NCBI GenBank assembly: GCA_947258405.1
Contig: CAMYIE010000007.1
Coordinates: 1 to 64,000 of the forward strand
Length of the DNA stretch: 64,000 bases
From: an uncultured Eudoraea sp.
GTDB taxonomy: Bacteria > Bacteroidota > Bacteroidia > Flavobacteriales > Flavobacteriaceae
Reading direction: 5' to 3'
The position numbers and the translations under genes are program-made. The notes beneath the pieces are model-generated. The model ran no database searches and was not told the DNA's origin. It saw nothing but the letters and a program-made list of their open reading frames with translations. Every line of letters starts with the position of its first letter. Within the stretch, counting starts at the first letter, position 1. Below are positions 9,955 to 17,057 of the stretch, one piece after another.

Positions 9955-10854
9955 TTAAAGAGCTTTTGAAAGCTCCTCAATCGATCCAAAGATACGAATA
10001 TCACTCGACATATTATCCTGATCCAGATGTTCAGTTTGTCTGCCGAGCATCCAAAGCTTGGAGTCTGTATTTTTATTGATCTCCTGCCTGAATTCTTCGA
10101 CATATTTTTCTATTCTATCCTTATTCGGCTCAACAGTGAAATAGGAAAGAAAGTGTATGTTGTCGTAAAATTTTTGTAAGTCTACCAGGCTGTCAATCGG
10201 CATGGTTTGACCCAGATAGATCGTTTTATAACCCTTTAGCACAACTTCGTAATTGATAAACAATAATCCGATCTCATGGATCTCATTCTCTGGAAGATAG
10301 AGCACAAAAACTTTGTCATCTCGGGTAGGCTCTATAACCTGTAATTTTTCTGTGGCCGTATATATTTTTTGTTTAATCAAATTGGTAATAAAGTGCTCAT
10401 GAGCCGGACTAATAGTATCTGTTTGCCAAAGAAGTCCTAATTCTCCGAGCAGGGGCATAAAGACTTCCCAAAAGATCTCCCTGAAAGAGCGAGAAGCCAG
10501 CAGGCTATTGTAGGTATTCTGGAATAAATTGAAATCGAAATTGATCATCGATAATTTAAAAGCATTAATAGCATGACTTTTCATGCTATTCTTGGCTATA
10601 ATCTCCCTCACTACGGAAGAAAGATCTTCTTCATCGATCTTGGCTATTTTCGAAATTTTATAACCGTTGTTGTATAGTAATATGATATTGAGCAGTTTCT
10701 GCAGGCTTGCCAGACTGTAAATCCTAATATTAGTATCGGTCCGCTCTGGTGACAATAAATTATAGCGTTTCTCCCAGATACGTATGGTATGGGCCTTAAT
10801 GCCCGATAGGTTTTCCAGGTCCCGAATGCTGAAATATTTTTTTACATTGTTCAT
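9955..10854 (-). CDS. MerR-family regulator with cobalamin-binding-type domain (CarH/LitR-like)
   Basis: The product is 299 residues from ATG 10854 (MNNVKKYFSIRDLENLSG); the frame open from 10878 adds 8 residues. Residues 6-75 are a MerR winged helix (FSIRDLENLSGIKAHTIRIWEKRY). A helical domain carries W143-x9-E153-H154, the motif that caps adenosylcobalamin in CarH. A flavodoxin-like B12 domain has NEIHEIG with His193 as candidate lower ligand, where the usual Asp two places earlier is Glu. As first gene of the crt operon it probably represses carotenoid synthesis until light releases it. Light sensing through B12 is inference. Confidence 0.85.
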   Translation of the reverse strand: MNNVKKYFSIRDLENLSGIKAHTIRIWEKRYNLLSPERTDTNIRIYSLASLQKLLNIILLYNNGYKISKIAKIDEEDLSSVVREIIAKNSMKSHAINAFKLSMINFDFNLFQNTYNSLLASRSFREIFWEVFMPLLGELGLLWQTDTISPAHEHFITNLIKQKIYTATEKLQVIEPTRDDKVFVLYLPENEIHEIGLLFINYEVVLKGYKTIYLGQTMPIDSLVDLQKFYDNIHFLSYFTVEPNKDRIEKYVEEFRQEINKNTDSKLWMLGRQTEHLDQDNMSSDIRIFGSIEELSKAL

Positions 10855-10883
10855 ATATATCCTATAAAAGTTAAACAAATTTA
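10848..10883 (-). promoter_or_regulatory. Promoter of the MerR-crt operon with half-operator
   Basis: On the minus strand, TAAATTTG at 10883-10876 is a perfect TAnnTTTG -7 element. It overlaps GTTAAACA (10870-10877), close to the ATTAAACA half of the operators upstream of folE and the photolyase operon. A weak second half (TGTTCATA, 5 of 8) lies at the same 14-nt spacing over the start codon, which could mean autoregulation. Confidence 0.4.
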
Positions 10884-10934
10884 CAACTTTTACTATTTTG
10901 ATTTTCTAATATTTACGTTAAATTTTACCTTAAA

Positions 10935-11216
10935 AATCTCAGTGCGATGATAATAAAAGAGTTGAAGTGCGTGGGATGCGAGAGTAATTCCGGTACATAA
11001 GTCAGCATTCTAAACACTGATAGATCGGTGTGTCTCTGTTCAGGCCCCTGGTTCTTCAGAAGCATAAATAGAATCAGGCCAACCCTGGTTTGTGTGCGTT
11101 AATAATTGACGGTTAGCGAATCCTTCCAAGCCGGAATTGAATCATGGCTGATTGCAAATTGCAGTAAAAGCAGCTAACTTTTCACCAGGGGAGTGGGGTC
11201 TTGGCCCCCACTTTTT
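10935..11216 (+). ncRNA. Candidate structured small RNA with intrinsic terminator
   Basis: This stretch has no ORF but holds nested stems on the plus strand. CCTGGTTCT (11047-11055) pairs with AGAATCAGG (11070-11078) using one G-U pair. GTTAGC (11112-11117) pairs with GCTAAC (11173-11178). A strong terminator AGTGGGG/CCCCACT followed by TTTTT closes it at 11192-11216. No upstream gene on this strand would need that terminator. The 5' end is a guess. Its family is unknown to me; a 6S-like RNA is possible but not shown. Confidence 0.35.
11192..11216 (+). terminator. Strong Rho-independent terminator with no upstream gene
   Basis: A 7-bp GC-rich stem, AGTGGGG with CCCCACT, is followed by TTTTT on the plus strand. 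It is the likely 3' end of the candidate RNA described for 10935-11216. Confidence 0.6.
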
Positions 11217-11253
11217 AAAACCTTGAGATATCTGCAACAGGACTTCTGTGGAT

Positions 11254-11322
11254 AGGATGTGGGTCAAATGCCTGAACATAGATCGGAATACTAACTATTG
11301 TGATCAGTACCCTTTAGGCTCA
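11254..11322 (-). repeat. Degenerate copy of the tRNA-Leu tail unit
   Basis: On the plus strand this segment reads in the same order as the 112-bp units, with many substitutions: a GGGTCAAATGCC arm, an ATCGGAATACTAACTA middle, then TGATCAGTACCC. It lacks the terminator hairpin. It is probably a decayed older copy, but the similarity was judged by eye. Confidence 0.35.
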
Positions 11323-11333
11323 AATATTATAAC

Positions 11334-11445
11334 AAAAAAACCCCCTTAAAAAGGGGGTGTTCAGTGCCCAGAATGGGAGTCGAATGCCGACGCCTTGGTC
11401 GGCATACTGACTACTGACTTATGTTCAGTACGTCAGTGCCCATAC
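11334..11445 (-). repeat. tRNA-Leu tail unit A (112 bp, with terminator)
   Basis: On the minus strand the unit starts TATGGGCACTGACG. It has a hairpin TGCCGAC/GTCGGCA, then the exact 3' part of tRNA-Leu (TTCGACTCCCATTCTGGGC) and a C5/G5 terminator with T7. The last 51 bp are identical to the tRNA-Leu 3' end plus terminator at 11983-12033. The unit differs from unit B only in the hairpin loop. The GIY-YIG stop codon lies inside its first 13 bp. Confidence 0.85.
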
Positions 11446-11732
11446 ACAACTTTAGAAATGGGCATGCTCGGATATCGCACCATGAATCTTTCAAGTTTTT
11501 TCACCGACATGTTTTTTAGCTTGATCTCTAGTTCTTTGGCCTCTGTTCTAGTGAATTTGGTGGTATACCAAATTAGTTTCCAGGGTCTCCCGGGAGCAGT
11601 ATATTTTTCTTTTCCGTTTTGATGCCGATGAAACCTTCTGGCCAGGCTGGAAGTTTGGCCCTTGTAGTATCGATCGTATTTTGAAGAATAAAGGATATAG
11701 ACAAAAAACTCCATACCCAAAGAAAATTGCAT
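11433..11732 (-). CDS. Small GIY-YIG endonuclease-family protein
   Basis: The product is 99 residues (93 if the ATG at 11714, MEFFVYILYSS, is used). The GIY-YIG core is seen as VYILYSSKYDRYYKGQT, followed by a conserved Arg in LARRFHRH and a Glu in TRTEAKELE, matching the UvrC/homing-nuclease N-terminal fold. Here 'YIG' is YKG. There is no DNA-binding extension. It lies between two copies of a tRNA-Leu tail unit and its last codons (VVYGH, stop) run into the downstream copy, so it may belong to a small mobile unit targeting tRNA 3' ends. That role is inference. Confidence 0.8.
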   Translation of the reverse strand: MQFSLGMEFFVYILYSSKYDRYYKGQTSSLARRFHRHQNGKEKYTAPGRPWKLIWYTTKFTRTEAKELEIKLKNMSVKKLERFMVRYPSMPISKVVYGH

Positions 11733-11760
11733 TTACTGCAAGAAAAAAGGATCGAAGTTT

Positions 11761-11830
11761 CCTGGAAGGGAGTTAAGCGCCGACACACAGGTGGGAATAC
11801 TTACCTTTGAGATCAGTGTGTCAGAGCCCA
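11761..11830 (-). repeat. Degenerate tRNA-tail-like unit upstream of the GIY-YIG gene
   Basis: The plus strand shows GGGAGTTAAGCGCCGACA where units A and B have GGGAGTCGAATGCCGACG. It then has AATACTTAC versus CATACTGAC, and ends in CAGAGCCCA versus CAGTGCCCA. The order is conserved and the sequence is decayed. It lies immediately 3' of unit B. Confidence 0.45.
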
Positions 11831-11850
11831 TAAATCTAAATATAATAGTT

Positions 11851-11962
11851 AAAAAAACCCCCTTAAAAAGGGGGTGTTCAGTGCCCAGAATGGGAGTCGA
11901 ATGCCGACGCTTCGGTCGGCATACTGACTACTGACTTATGTTCAGTACGTCAGTGCCCATAC
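11851..11962 (-). repeat. tRNA-Leu tail unit B (112 bp, with terminator)
   Basis: It is nearly identical to unit A, differing by two bases in the loop of the TGCCGAC/GTCGGCA hairpin. It ends in the same 51 bp that form the tRNA-Leu 3' end and terminator. It sits directly downstream of the real tRNA-Leu on the minus strand. Confidence 0.85.
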
Positions 11963-11982
11963 GCCTATTGTGTTTTGAATAT

Positions 11983-12006
11983 AAAAAAACCCCCTTAAAA
12001 AGGGGG
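11983..12006 (-). terminator. Terminator of tRNA-Leu
   Basis: A perfect CCCCC/GGGGG stem with a 7-nt loop is followed on the minus strand by seven Ts, 8 nt past the tRNA end. The identical terminator is repeated in units A and B. Confidence 0.85.
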
Positions 12007-12013
12007 TGTTCAG

Positions 12014-12097
12014 TGCCCAGAATGGGAGTCGAACCCATACGCCCTAAAGGACACATGGCCCTCAACCATGCCTGTCTACCAATTCCAGCACCTGGGC
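12014..12097 (-). tRNA. tRNA-Leu (anticodon GAG)
   Basis: An 84-nt type II tRNA with a long variable arm. The acceptor stem is GCCCAGG with TCTGGGC. The anticodon stem-loop CATGG-TTGAGGG-CCATG gives anticodon GAG, and the T arm is GGGTTCGACTCCC. CCA is not encoded. Two copies of its 3' end with terminator follow at lower coordinates. Confidence 0.95.
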
Positions 12098-12165
12098 GAG
12101 GATTTTTTGGAAGTGCAAATATAGGGAAGTATTTCAATTTCCCTTATCGATTCACCAAGAACCCA

Positions 12166-12615
12166 TCAGGCTTTTAGAAGATTTGAGAGTTCTTCACTAT
12201 CGACGATGTATTCGGTAATCCTAAAAACTTCTTTTCGATTAGCCCTAAACTCCTTTACAAAATTATAGATAGCCATTTCCATTTCACCATGGCCTGTCTT
12301 TACCTTTTCCCATAGTTCCTCTGTAGCATCTTTTTCTAAAGAGGCGAGGTTATGCTTGTGTGTGGCCACTTCTGAAATCAATTCTGTACATCGTTTTTGA
12401 AGTTCAAATACACTCAACATGATCTCTCTGACCATCTCAAGATTTTCGCTTTTGGTGATCCAAATCATGTATTTATCAACAAGGTGATGAAGAAACCGCA
12501 AATCGTCTTTATAAAACTCAAGATCCGATTGCCAATGTTCGCTGAGAACATAGAGCTCCTGCCATTTAGGATCGGCAGCAAGATTAACTTTGGTGGATTT
12601 ATCTGTAGTATTCAT
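12166..12615 (-). CDS. Helical/coiled-coil protein of unknown function, paralogue of 25915 and 26436
   Basis: The product is 149 residues, fully helical in appearance, without signal peptide or membrane segment. It contains HWQSDLEFYKDDLRFLHHLVDKY, which lines up with ELNFVRDEQDFLNRLVKHY in the protein at 26436 and with EIHFVQDEIVFAKKLL in the one at 25915. I do not recognise a named family. An FNR-like palindrome and a -7 element lie upstream with the same spacing as in the usp promoters, so it appears to belong to the same stress regulon although it lies 4 kb away from the usp genes. Confidence 0.75.
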   Translation of the reverse strand: MNTTDKSTKVNLAADPKWQELYVLSEHWQSDLEFYKDDLRFLHHLVDKYMIWITKSENLEMVREIMLSVFELQKRCTELISEVATHKHNLASLEKDATEELWEKVKTGHGEMEMAIYNFVKEFRANRKEVFRITEYIVDSEELSNLLKA

Positions 12616-12636
12616 ATGTCTGATATTTATCGAATT

Positions 12637-12680
12637 TAAATGTAGTGCTGAAGGCTGGAAATAAATATGATATAAATCAT
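12637..12680 (-). promoter_or_regulatory. FNR/CRP-like box plus -7 element upstream of the coiled-coil gene
   Basis: TGATATAAATCA (12668-12679, extended ATGA...TCAT) is a perfect TGAT-N4-ATCA palindrome. On the minus strand TACATTTA begins exactly 23 nt further on (12644-12637), 7 of 8 to TAnnTTTG. The box lies 52 nt from the start codon at 12615. Confidence 0.65.
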
Positions 12681-12789
12681 AACCGCATCCTCTTATGGCT
12701 CTGTTGATACTTATATTAAAGGAATTAATTGTAACTAATATACCTATCAGGATAATTGAATAGCATCTATCGTTTTAACGGGCAGAAAG

Positions 12790-13473
12790 TTACCCATTCC
12801 CTCTGATAATCATGCCATCCTCCATGGTGATAATCCGATCCGTCCTGCGGGCAAAATCCCCGTCGTGGGTAACAATTAGGAGCGAAAGACCTTCCTCTTC
12901 CTTAAGTTGCTTAAATATTTGAAATACATTCTCCGAATTAAAGCTGTCGAGGTTGCCCGTGGGTTCATCACCCATAAGGATATCCGGTTTATTGATCAGG
13001 GCGCGGGCGATGGCCACACGTTGTTTTTCACCCCCGGAAATCCTCGATGCCCGCTTCTTGCCCAGATGTTCAATCCCCAACATCCCAAGGCTCTTATAGG
13101 CCTGTTTCTCTATTTCTAAACGAGTTTTGGCGCCTAGTTTCTGCGCCGGAAGCATTACATTTTCGAGCACAGTAAATTCCGAAAGCAGATAGTGGAACTG
13201 GAAAACAAATCCTATATGTTCATTGCGAACTCTGGAGAGCTGTTTTTGCTCCTTTCCGGTTAAAAGATCTCCATTAAGCCATAAGCGGCCTTCATAATCA
13301 GTATCCAGGGTGGAGAGAATATAAAGCAGGGTAGATTTCCCCGATCCCGACTTGCCCATGATGCTTACAAATTCTCCCTTTTGAATGGAAAAACTGATGT
13401 CTTGTAAAACATGAAAATCAACAGGCTTTCTAAAAATCTTATTGATATTTTGGGCTTCCAGTACTTTTTCCAT
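12790..13473 (-). CDS. ABC transporter ATP-binding protein (MacB/LolD type)
   Basis: The product is 227 residues. Walker A is GKSGSGKS, the Q-loop is FVFQFHYLL, the signature is ISGGEKQR, Walker B is [12 protein letters not shown], and the switch His is in LLIVTHD. The LolD/MacB subgroup is indicated by the [12 protein letters not shown] stretch. It powers the FtsX-type permease encoded 9 bp upstream in the same operon, together with a lipoprotein adaptor. The likely job is export or extraction of an envelope substrate such as a lipoprotein, peptide or drug. Confidence 0.92.
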   Translation of the reverse strand: MEKVLEAQNINKIFRKPVDFHVLQDISFSIQKGEFVSIMGKSGSGKSTLLYILSTLDTDYEGRLWLNGDLLTGKEQKQLSRVRNEHIGFVFQFHYLLSEFTVLENVMLPAQKLGAKTRLEIEKQAYKSLGMLGIEHLGKKRASRISGGEKQRVAIARALINKPDILMGDEPTGNLDSFNSENVFQIFKQLKEEEGLSLLIVTHDGDFARRTDRIITMEDGMIIRGNG

Positions 13474-13482
13474 CGCTTCTGT

Positions 13483-14745
13483 TTAAGTACCCCGGATAAT
13501 TTTGACAGGATCGATCTTTTTGGCTTTGTTTGCGGGCAGATAACCTGCGATAAAAGTGGATATTAGCGCGAAAACTATACCGATAATATAATAACCAAGT
13601 TTATAGTTCACCGGAAACGTACTAATGGTAGGTAATGCCTCCGTTTCGAACGGAATACGATCTATGACCCGCGATAAAACAAAACCGATCAATAATCCCA
13701 TGACACCACCAACCAGCCCGATGATCATAGCCTGACTCATAAAGATCAACTGTACATCTTTACCTGAAAAGCCGGTGGCCTTAAGAATGGCAATATCCTT
13801 CATCTTTTCATAAATCAACATATTGAGGATGTTATAAATACCAAAACCAGCCACGATAAGCAGCGTAACCGAAACCGCATAGGTGATGAGGTTCCTGATA
13901 TTCGATCCTGTTTCAAACTGTGCATTGGCCGCGATGATATCGGTAGCCTTTACCTTGAATTGTTTTTGCAACTGTCTGGCCATGGGAACCGCCTCAGCCA
14001 GATCGAAGAGTTTTATATTGATATCGGTAATGTAGTTTTCGGCTTCACCCTGAATACGCTGAACAGTCTTGAGGTTGGTATAGCTCTGGATGTTATCAAT
14101 ATCAGCGATCCCACTTTGATACAGACCTACAATCTTTAATGGAAAAACATCCCCCTTAACCGTGCTGATCTGTACCCTGTCTCCAACAGATAACGACATT
14201 TTTTCGGCCAATCCGGAGCCAAGCAGTATCCCGTTTTCGGTATTCAGCAAGGCTTCCGCACTTCCTTTAACAATATAATCCTTAAAACTGGATAGTCTTA
14301 TTTCTTCCAGGACTTCGATCCCGATCAGATTTCCACCGATTTCAATAGAGCCGGATAAATAAAAGATTTGAGCCCTCAATTGTGGAGAGGCTCCTTTTAC
14401 ATTCTCTTTTTCCCGCAGATAGTTTAATATCGGCAGGGCATTATGGATTTTTCGCTGACTTTTCTTGGGTTTTACCGAATGGACAATGTTTATGGCTTCG
14501 TCGAATTCTTGGTAAAGCGCTACAGGCTGCTGGGCTGAGGGTTCAATTTCGTTGTAAAGGTGAATATGAGGGGTCTGGTTCAGGATAAGATCGTCGAGCA
14601 TTTTATTGAGTCCGGTCATGAAACTCACCAGCGTAATATAGGCGCCGATACCAAAAGTAACGCCCAGTGCGGCCGTTACGGTCGATTTCATTTTGGTCAC
14701 CAAATGTGTCCTGGCAATATGAAGGATTACCTTCCAATTGGTCAT
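13483..14745 (-). CDS. ABC transporter permease, FtsX/MacB_PCD-type (LolC/E-like)
   Basis: The product is 420 residues. The first membrane helix (about residues 17-45) is followed by a large periplasmic MacB_PCD domain, then three C-terminal helices (near 290, 335 and 385) forming an FtsX domain (LKATGFSGKDVQLIFMSQAMIIGLVGG). The start overlaps the adaptor stop by one base (TAATG). With the ATPase and HlyD-type adaptor it makes a tripartite mechanotransmission-type exporter. No outer-membrane TolC gene is next to it. Confidence 0.9.
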   Translation of the reverse strand: MTNWKVILHIARTHLVTKMKSTVTAALGVTFGIGAYITLVSFMTGLNKMLDDLILNQTPHIHLYNEIEPSAQQPVALYQEFDEAINIVHSVKPKKSQRKIHNALPILNYLREKENVKGASPQLRAQIFYLSGSIEIGGNLIGIEVLEEIRLSSFKDYIVKGSAEALLNTENGILLGSGLAEKMSLSVGDRVQISTVKGDVFPLKIVGLYQSGIADIDNIQSYTNLKTVQRIQGEAENYITDINIKLFDLAEAVPMARQLQKQFKVKATDIIAANAQFETGSNIRNLITYAVSVTLLIVAGFGIYNILNMLIYEKMKDIAILKATGFSGKDVQLIFMSQAMIIGLVGGVMGLLIGFVLSRVIDRIPFETEALPTISTFPVNYKLGYYIIGIVFALISTFIAGYLPANKAKKIDPVKIIRGT

Positions 14746-15854
14746 TACTCTGGTTTTAGGATATTTGTTTCTTCATTTATCCCATCGAGGATTTCTACGA
14801 CTTCAAGGTTACGAAGCCCCAGCTGAACAGACACCAGCCCGTCTTTGGTCAATACCTGAGACTCATTAACAAGGTACTCGCGGGGTATGCTCATGGCGTT
14901 TTCCTTCTCACCAACAACGATGTTGCCTTCACCCGCCAGTCCCGGATACAATACCTCCGGTGGATGTTTAAACCCGGCTTCTATCATAAAGGTTTGTGTT
15001 CTTTCGTCTTTCCTGGGATAAATTTTGTTTACAATGGCTTCAAAGACCTGTCCCTGATAAGCATCGAGGGTAACCAAAACTGGCTGCCCGAGCTTAATTT
15101 TTACTATATCCACTTCATCTACAAGCAATTCGATGATAAATTTTTGTGAACTACCTATGGCCGCCAACGGTTCCAACATACTGATCGATTCCCCGTGATT
15201 TTTGTAAAGTGCATAGACGGTTCCCTGAATCTTGCTTTCAACAGTGAAATCATCTGTAGTGATCTGAGCTGTTTTGTAGTTATTCTCGGCCTGTATGACT
15301 TTTGTTTTCAATTCGTTTTTGGTGCGTTCGAAATTGCTGATCAGTAACGTTAGATTGTTTCTTGAAAGTTCATAGGCCAGCTTTTTACTGTCGTACTCCA
15401 CCGCCGAACCGATGTTTTGTTCCCACAGATTTTTCTGTCTGAAATAATTGACCGAGTCGTTTTGAACTCTTAGGCGTGCCGCTCTGATTTCATCCTCTAA
15501 TGTTCTTAAAACTGCATTATTCCCGCTGTAATTATCTATGGCCAGTTCAAGACTCAGGCGAGTATTTTCCACGTTGAGCTGCGGGGCATTGTTAATAATC
15601 TGCGCTATAGGGGTACCCCAGCTAACGGTATCACCTTCTTCCACAAGATTCTGGTCTAATATACCTGAAACAGCCGCATAGACCTGGTATAGGCTATCGG
15701 GTTGAACGGTAGCAGATGAATAAACAGACTCGGTAATGTTGGTGATCGTTGGCTTGATGCTATCCTTATCCGAACCGCAGGAAATGAAGCTGGCAACGAT
15801 CAAAAAGTTCAGAATGGCTGAAATATTTTTAAATTCTAAATATCGCCATTTCAT
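14745..15854 (-). CDS. HlyD/MacA-like periplasmic adaptor lipoprotein
   Basis: The product is 369 residues from ATG 15854 (MKWRYLEFKN), chosen because it directly precedes a lipoprotein signal ending in ASFISC. The frame open from 15905 adds 17 polar residues. The lipoyl/barrel-sandwich part (VYAAVSGILDQNLVEEGDTV) is split by a coiled-coil hairpin, and a beta-barrel follows (VLVTLDAYQGQVFEAIVNKIYP). This is the membrane fusion protein of a MacAB-type system. It is the first gene of the three-gene operon. Confidence 0.88.
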   Translation of the reverse strand: MKWRYLEFKNISAILNFLIVASFISCGSDKDSIKPTITNITESVYSSATVQPDSLYQVYAAVSGILDQNLVEEGDTVSWGTPIAQIINNAPQLNVENTRLSLELAIDNYSGNNAVLRTLEDEIRAARLRVQNDSVNYFRQKNLWEQNIGSAVEYDSKKLAYELSRNNLTLLISNFERTKNELKTKVIQAENNYKTAQITTDDFTVESKIQGTVYALYKNHGESISMLEPLAAIGSSQKFIIELLVDEVDIVKIKLGQPVLVTLDAYQGQVFEAIVNKIYPRKDERTQTFMIEAGFKHPPEVLYPGLAGEGNIVVGEKENAMSIPREYLVNESQVLTKDGLVSVQLGLRNLEVVEILDGINEETNILKPE

Positions 15855-16088
15855 TACCAGAGAGTGAAAAGCATCATGTCGATTTTTAGGGTTAAAAGGC
15901 ACCATAAAATAATATTTTATACATGTTAACGACCTTTGTCTGTGTACTCCAATTCCGGTTTTTCACTGTCTAATATGACTGCAAAGCATTTCCAATTTAC
16001 CTCTTTTATTCATCGGTTCTCAAATCAGTACAGAGATTTCCTGGATGTAAAATATGAGCAACCTATATCTCGGGACCCTCTTTTACTA

Positions 16089-16131
16089 TGACATTTGTCA
16101 TCTTTTTGTTGTTTGAGCACTAGTAGATTAG
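16089..16131 (+). promoter_or_regulatory. FNR/CRP-like box plus -7 element upstream of the DoxX-like gene
   Basis: TGACATTTGTCA (16089-16100; TGAC-N4-GTCA, extended ATGA...TCAT) is followed after exactly 23 nt by TAGATTAG (16124-16131), 7 of 8 to TAnnTTTG. The box ends 50 nt before the start codon at 16151. Confidence 0.6.
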
Positions 16132-16150
16132 CGGCCTGAACCAATTAAGA

Positions 16151-16573
16151 ATGAAAGAAATCCTGCTCTACTCGAAAAGAAAAATTTCTCAAATATCAAT
16201 AATGCCTATTAGTATAGGTCTTGTCTATCTCTGGTTTGGCAGCCTGAAATTTTTTTCAGGGGTCAGTCCGGCTGAACAACTAGCTAAAAATACGATTACT
16301 CATCTGACGGCTGGGTTGATACTTCCAGAGCTATCAATTTTATTGCTTGCTATTTGGGAAACAGGCATAGGTGTCCTTCTGATCTTTAACCTTTGGAATC
16401 GTATGGCCTTACATTTGGCCCTGGTTCATATACTTTTTACATTTTCACCTTTTATTTTCTTTTCCGATCTGATGTGGACCGATGCAACACTAGGTCTTAC
16501 CCTTCTCGGCCAATATATCGTTAAGAATATTATCATCCTGTGTATGCTGGTGGTACTGCTCTGGAAAAAATAG
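16151..16573 (+). CDS. DoxX/YkgB-like small integral membrane protein
   Basis: The product is 140 residues with four predicted membrane segments (near 20-35, 52-78, 83-100 and 112-137). The first, IGLVYLWFGSLKFFSG, resembles the opening helix of DoxX- and YkgB-type proteins. The function is unknown; some relatives take part in sulfur or redox metabolism in the membrane. It opens the stress island, has an FNR-like box upstream and is followed by a hairpin terminator. Confidence 0.65.
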   Translation: MKEILLYSKRKISQISIMPISIGLVYLWFGSLKFFSGVSPAEQLAKNTITHLTAGLILPELSILLLAIWETGIGVLLIFNLWNRMALHLALVHILFTFSPFIFFSDLMWTDATLGLTLLGQYIVKNIIILCMLVVLLWKK

Positions 16574-16612
16574 AACGGAACGATATTAAATAATTCTCAA
16601 TAGCCAGAATAG

Positions 16613-16633
16613 ACTCAATTTGAGTAATTTTTT
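16613..16633 (+). terminator. Terminator after the DoxX-like gene
   Basis: ACTCAA/TTGAGT form a 6-bp stem with a 1-nt centre (the real loop must open a pair), followed by AATTTTTT. It lies 40 nt after the stop codon. Confidence 0.45.
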
Positions 16634-16664
16634 AGAGATTCCTGCCCATCGATTTGGCATGGAA

Positions 16665-16707
16665 TGATAAAAGTCATAGTTTTCTACTCAAAGCTCATCG
16701 AATTTTA
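16665..16707 (+). promoter_or_regulatory. FNR/CRP-like box plus -7 element upstream of the hibernation factor gene
   Basis: TGATAAAAGTCA (16665-16676; extended ATGA...TCAT) is followed after exactly 23 nt by GAATTTTA (16700-16707), a weak TAnnTTTG match. The box ends 57 nt before the start at 16734. Confidence 0.6.
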
Positions 16708-16733
16708 TATATATATATCAAAACTTCTATTTT

Positions 16734-17033
16734 ATGACGATTAACTTCCAATATGTTCAAATGCCTAACAGTGAGGCCATGAATGAATTGATGACTAACA
16801 AACTGAATAAACTGGCGAAAAAGTTCGATTTTATCATAAGAGCCGATGTTTTTTTTAAGATGGAAAACGATCCGTCGGGCAGCGGTAAGATATGTGAGAT
16901 CCGCCTGAGTGTACCTGGCCCAAGGATATTTGCCAAAGGTAATGATGATGATTTTGAAAAGGCGGCGGCCAGTACGATAAAAGAACTTGAATCACAATTA
17001 CAAAAGCGCAAGCATACATTTAAGAAATATTGA
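16734..17033 (+). CDS. hpf: Ribosome hibernation-promoting factor (HPF/YfiA family, short form)
   Basis: The product is 99 residues, the size of short HPF, without the C-terminal dimerisation domain of long HPF. The S30AE fold is visible: a strand at the start (TINFQYVQMPNSEAMNELM), a long helix (NKLNKLAKKFDF), strands with RADVFFKME and CEIRLSVPG, and a helix with DFEKAAASTIKELESQL. It binds the 30S subunit and stores inactive ribosomes in stress. It shares a likely transcript with the first usp gene 25 bp downstream. Confidence 0.88.
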   Translation: MTINFQYVQMPNSEAMNELMTNKLNKLAKKFDFIIRADVFFKMENDPSGSGKICEIRLSVPGPRIFAKGNDDDFEKAAASTIKELESQLQKRKHTFKKY

Positions 17034-17057
17034 ACACTGGCATTAATTGCCTGAATT

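Noticed and set aside
10848-10877. Full copy of the TGTTTAAT-N14-ATTAAACA operator before the MerR gene
   Set aside because: Only one half is good (GTTAAACA); the other half matches 5 of 8 and lies over the start codon, so it is kept only as a half-site.
11254-11962. CRISPR array
   Set aside because: The repeats are 112-bp tRNA-tail units with terminators, not short regular repeats with spacers, and there are no cas genes.
16058-16100. Box at 16089 acting leftwards on the export operon
   Set aside because: The mirror -7 candidate is only 6 of 8 and the start codon of the adaptor gene is over 200 nt away.
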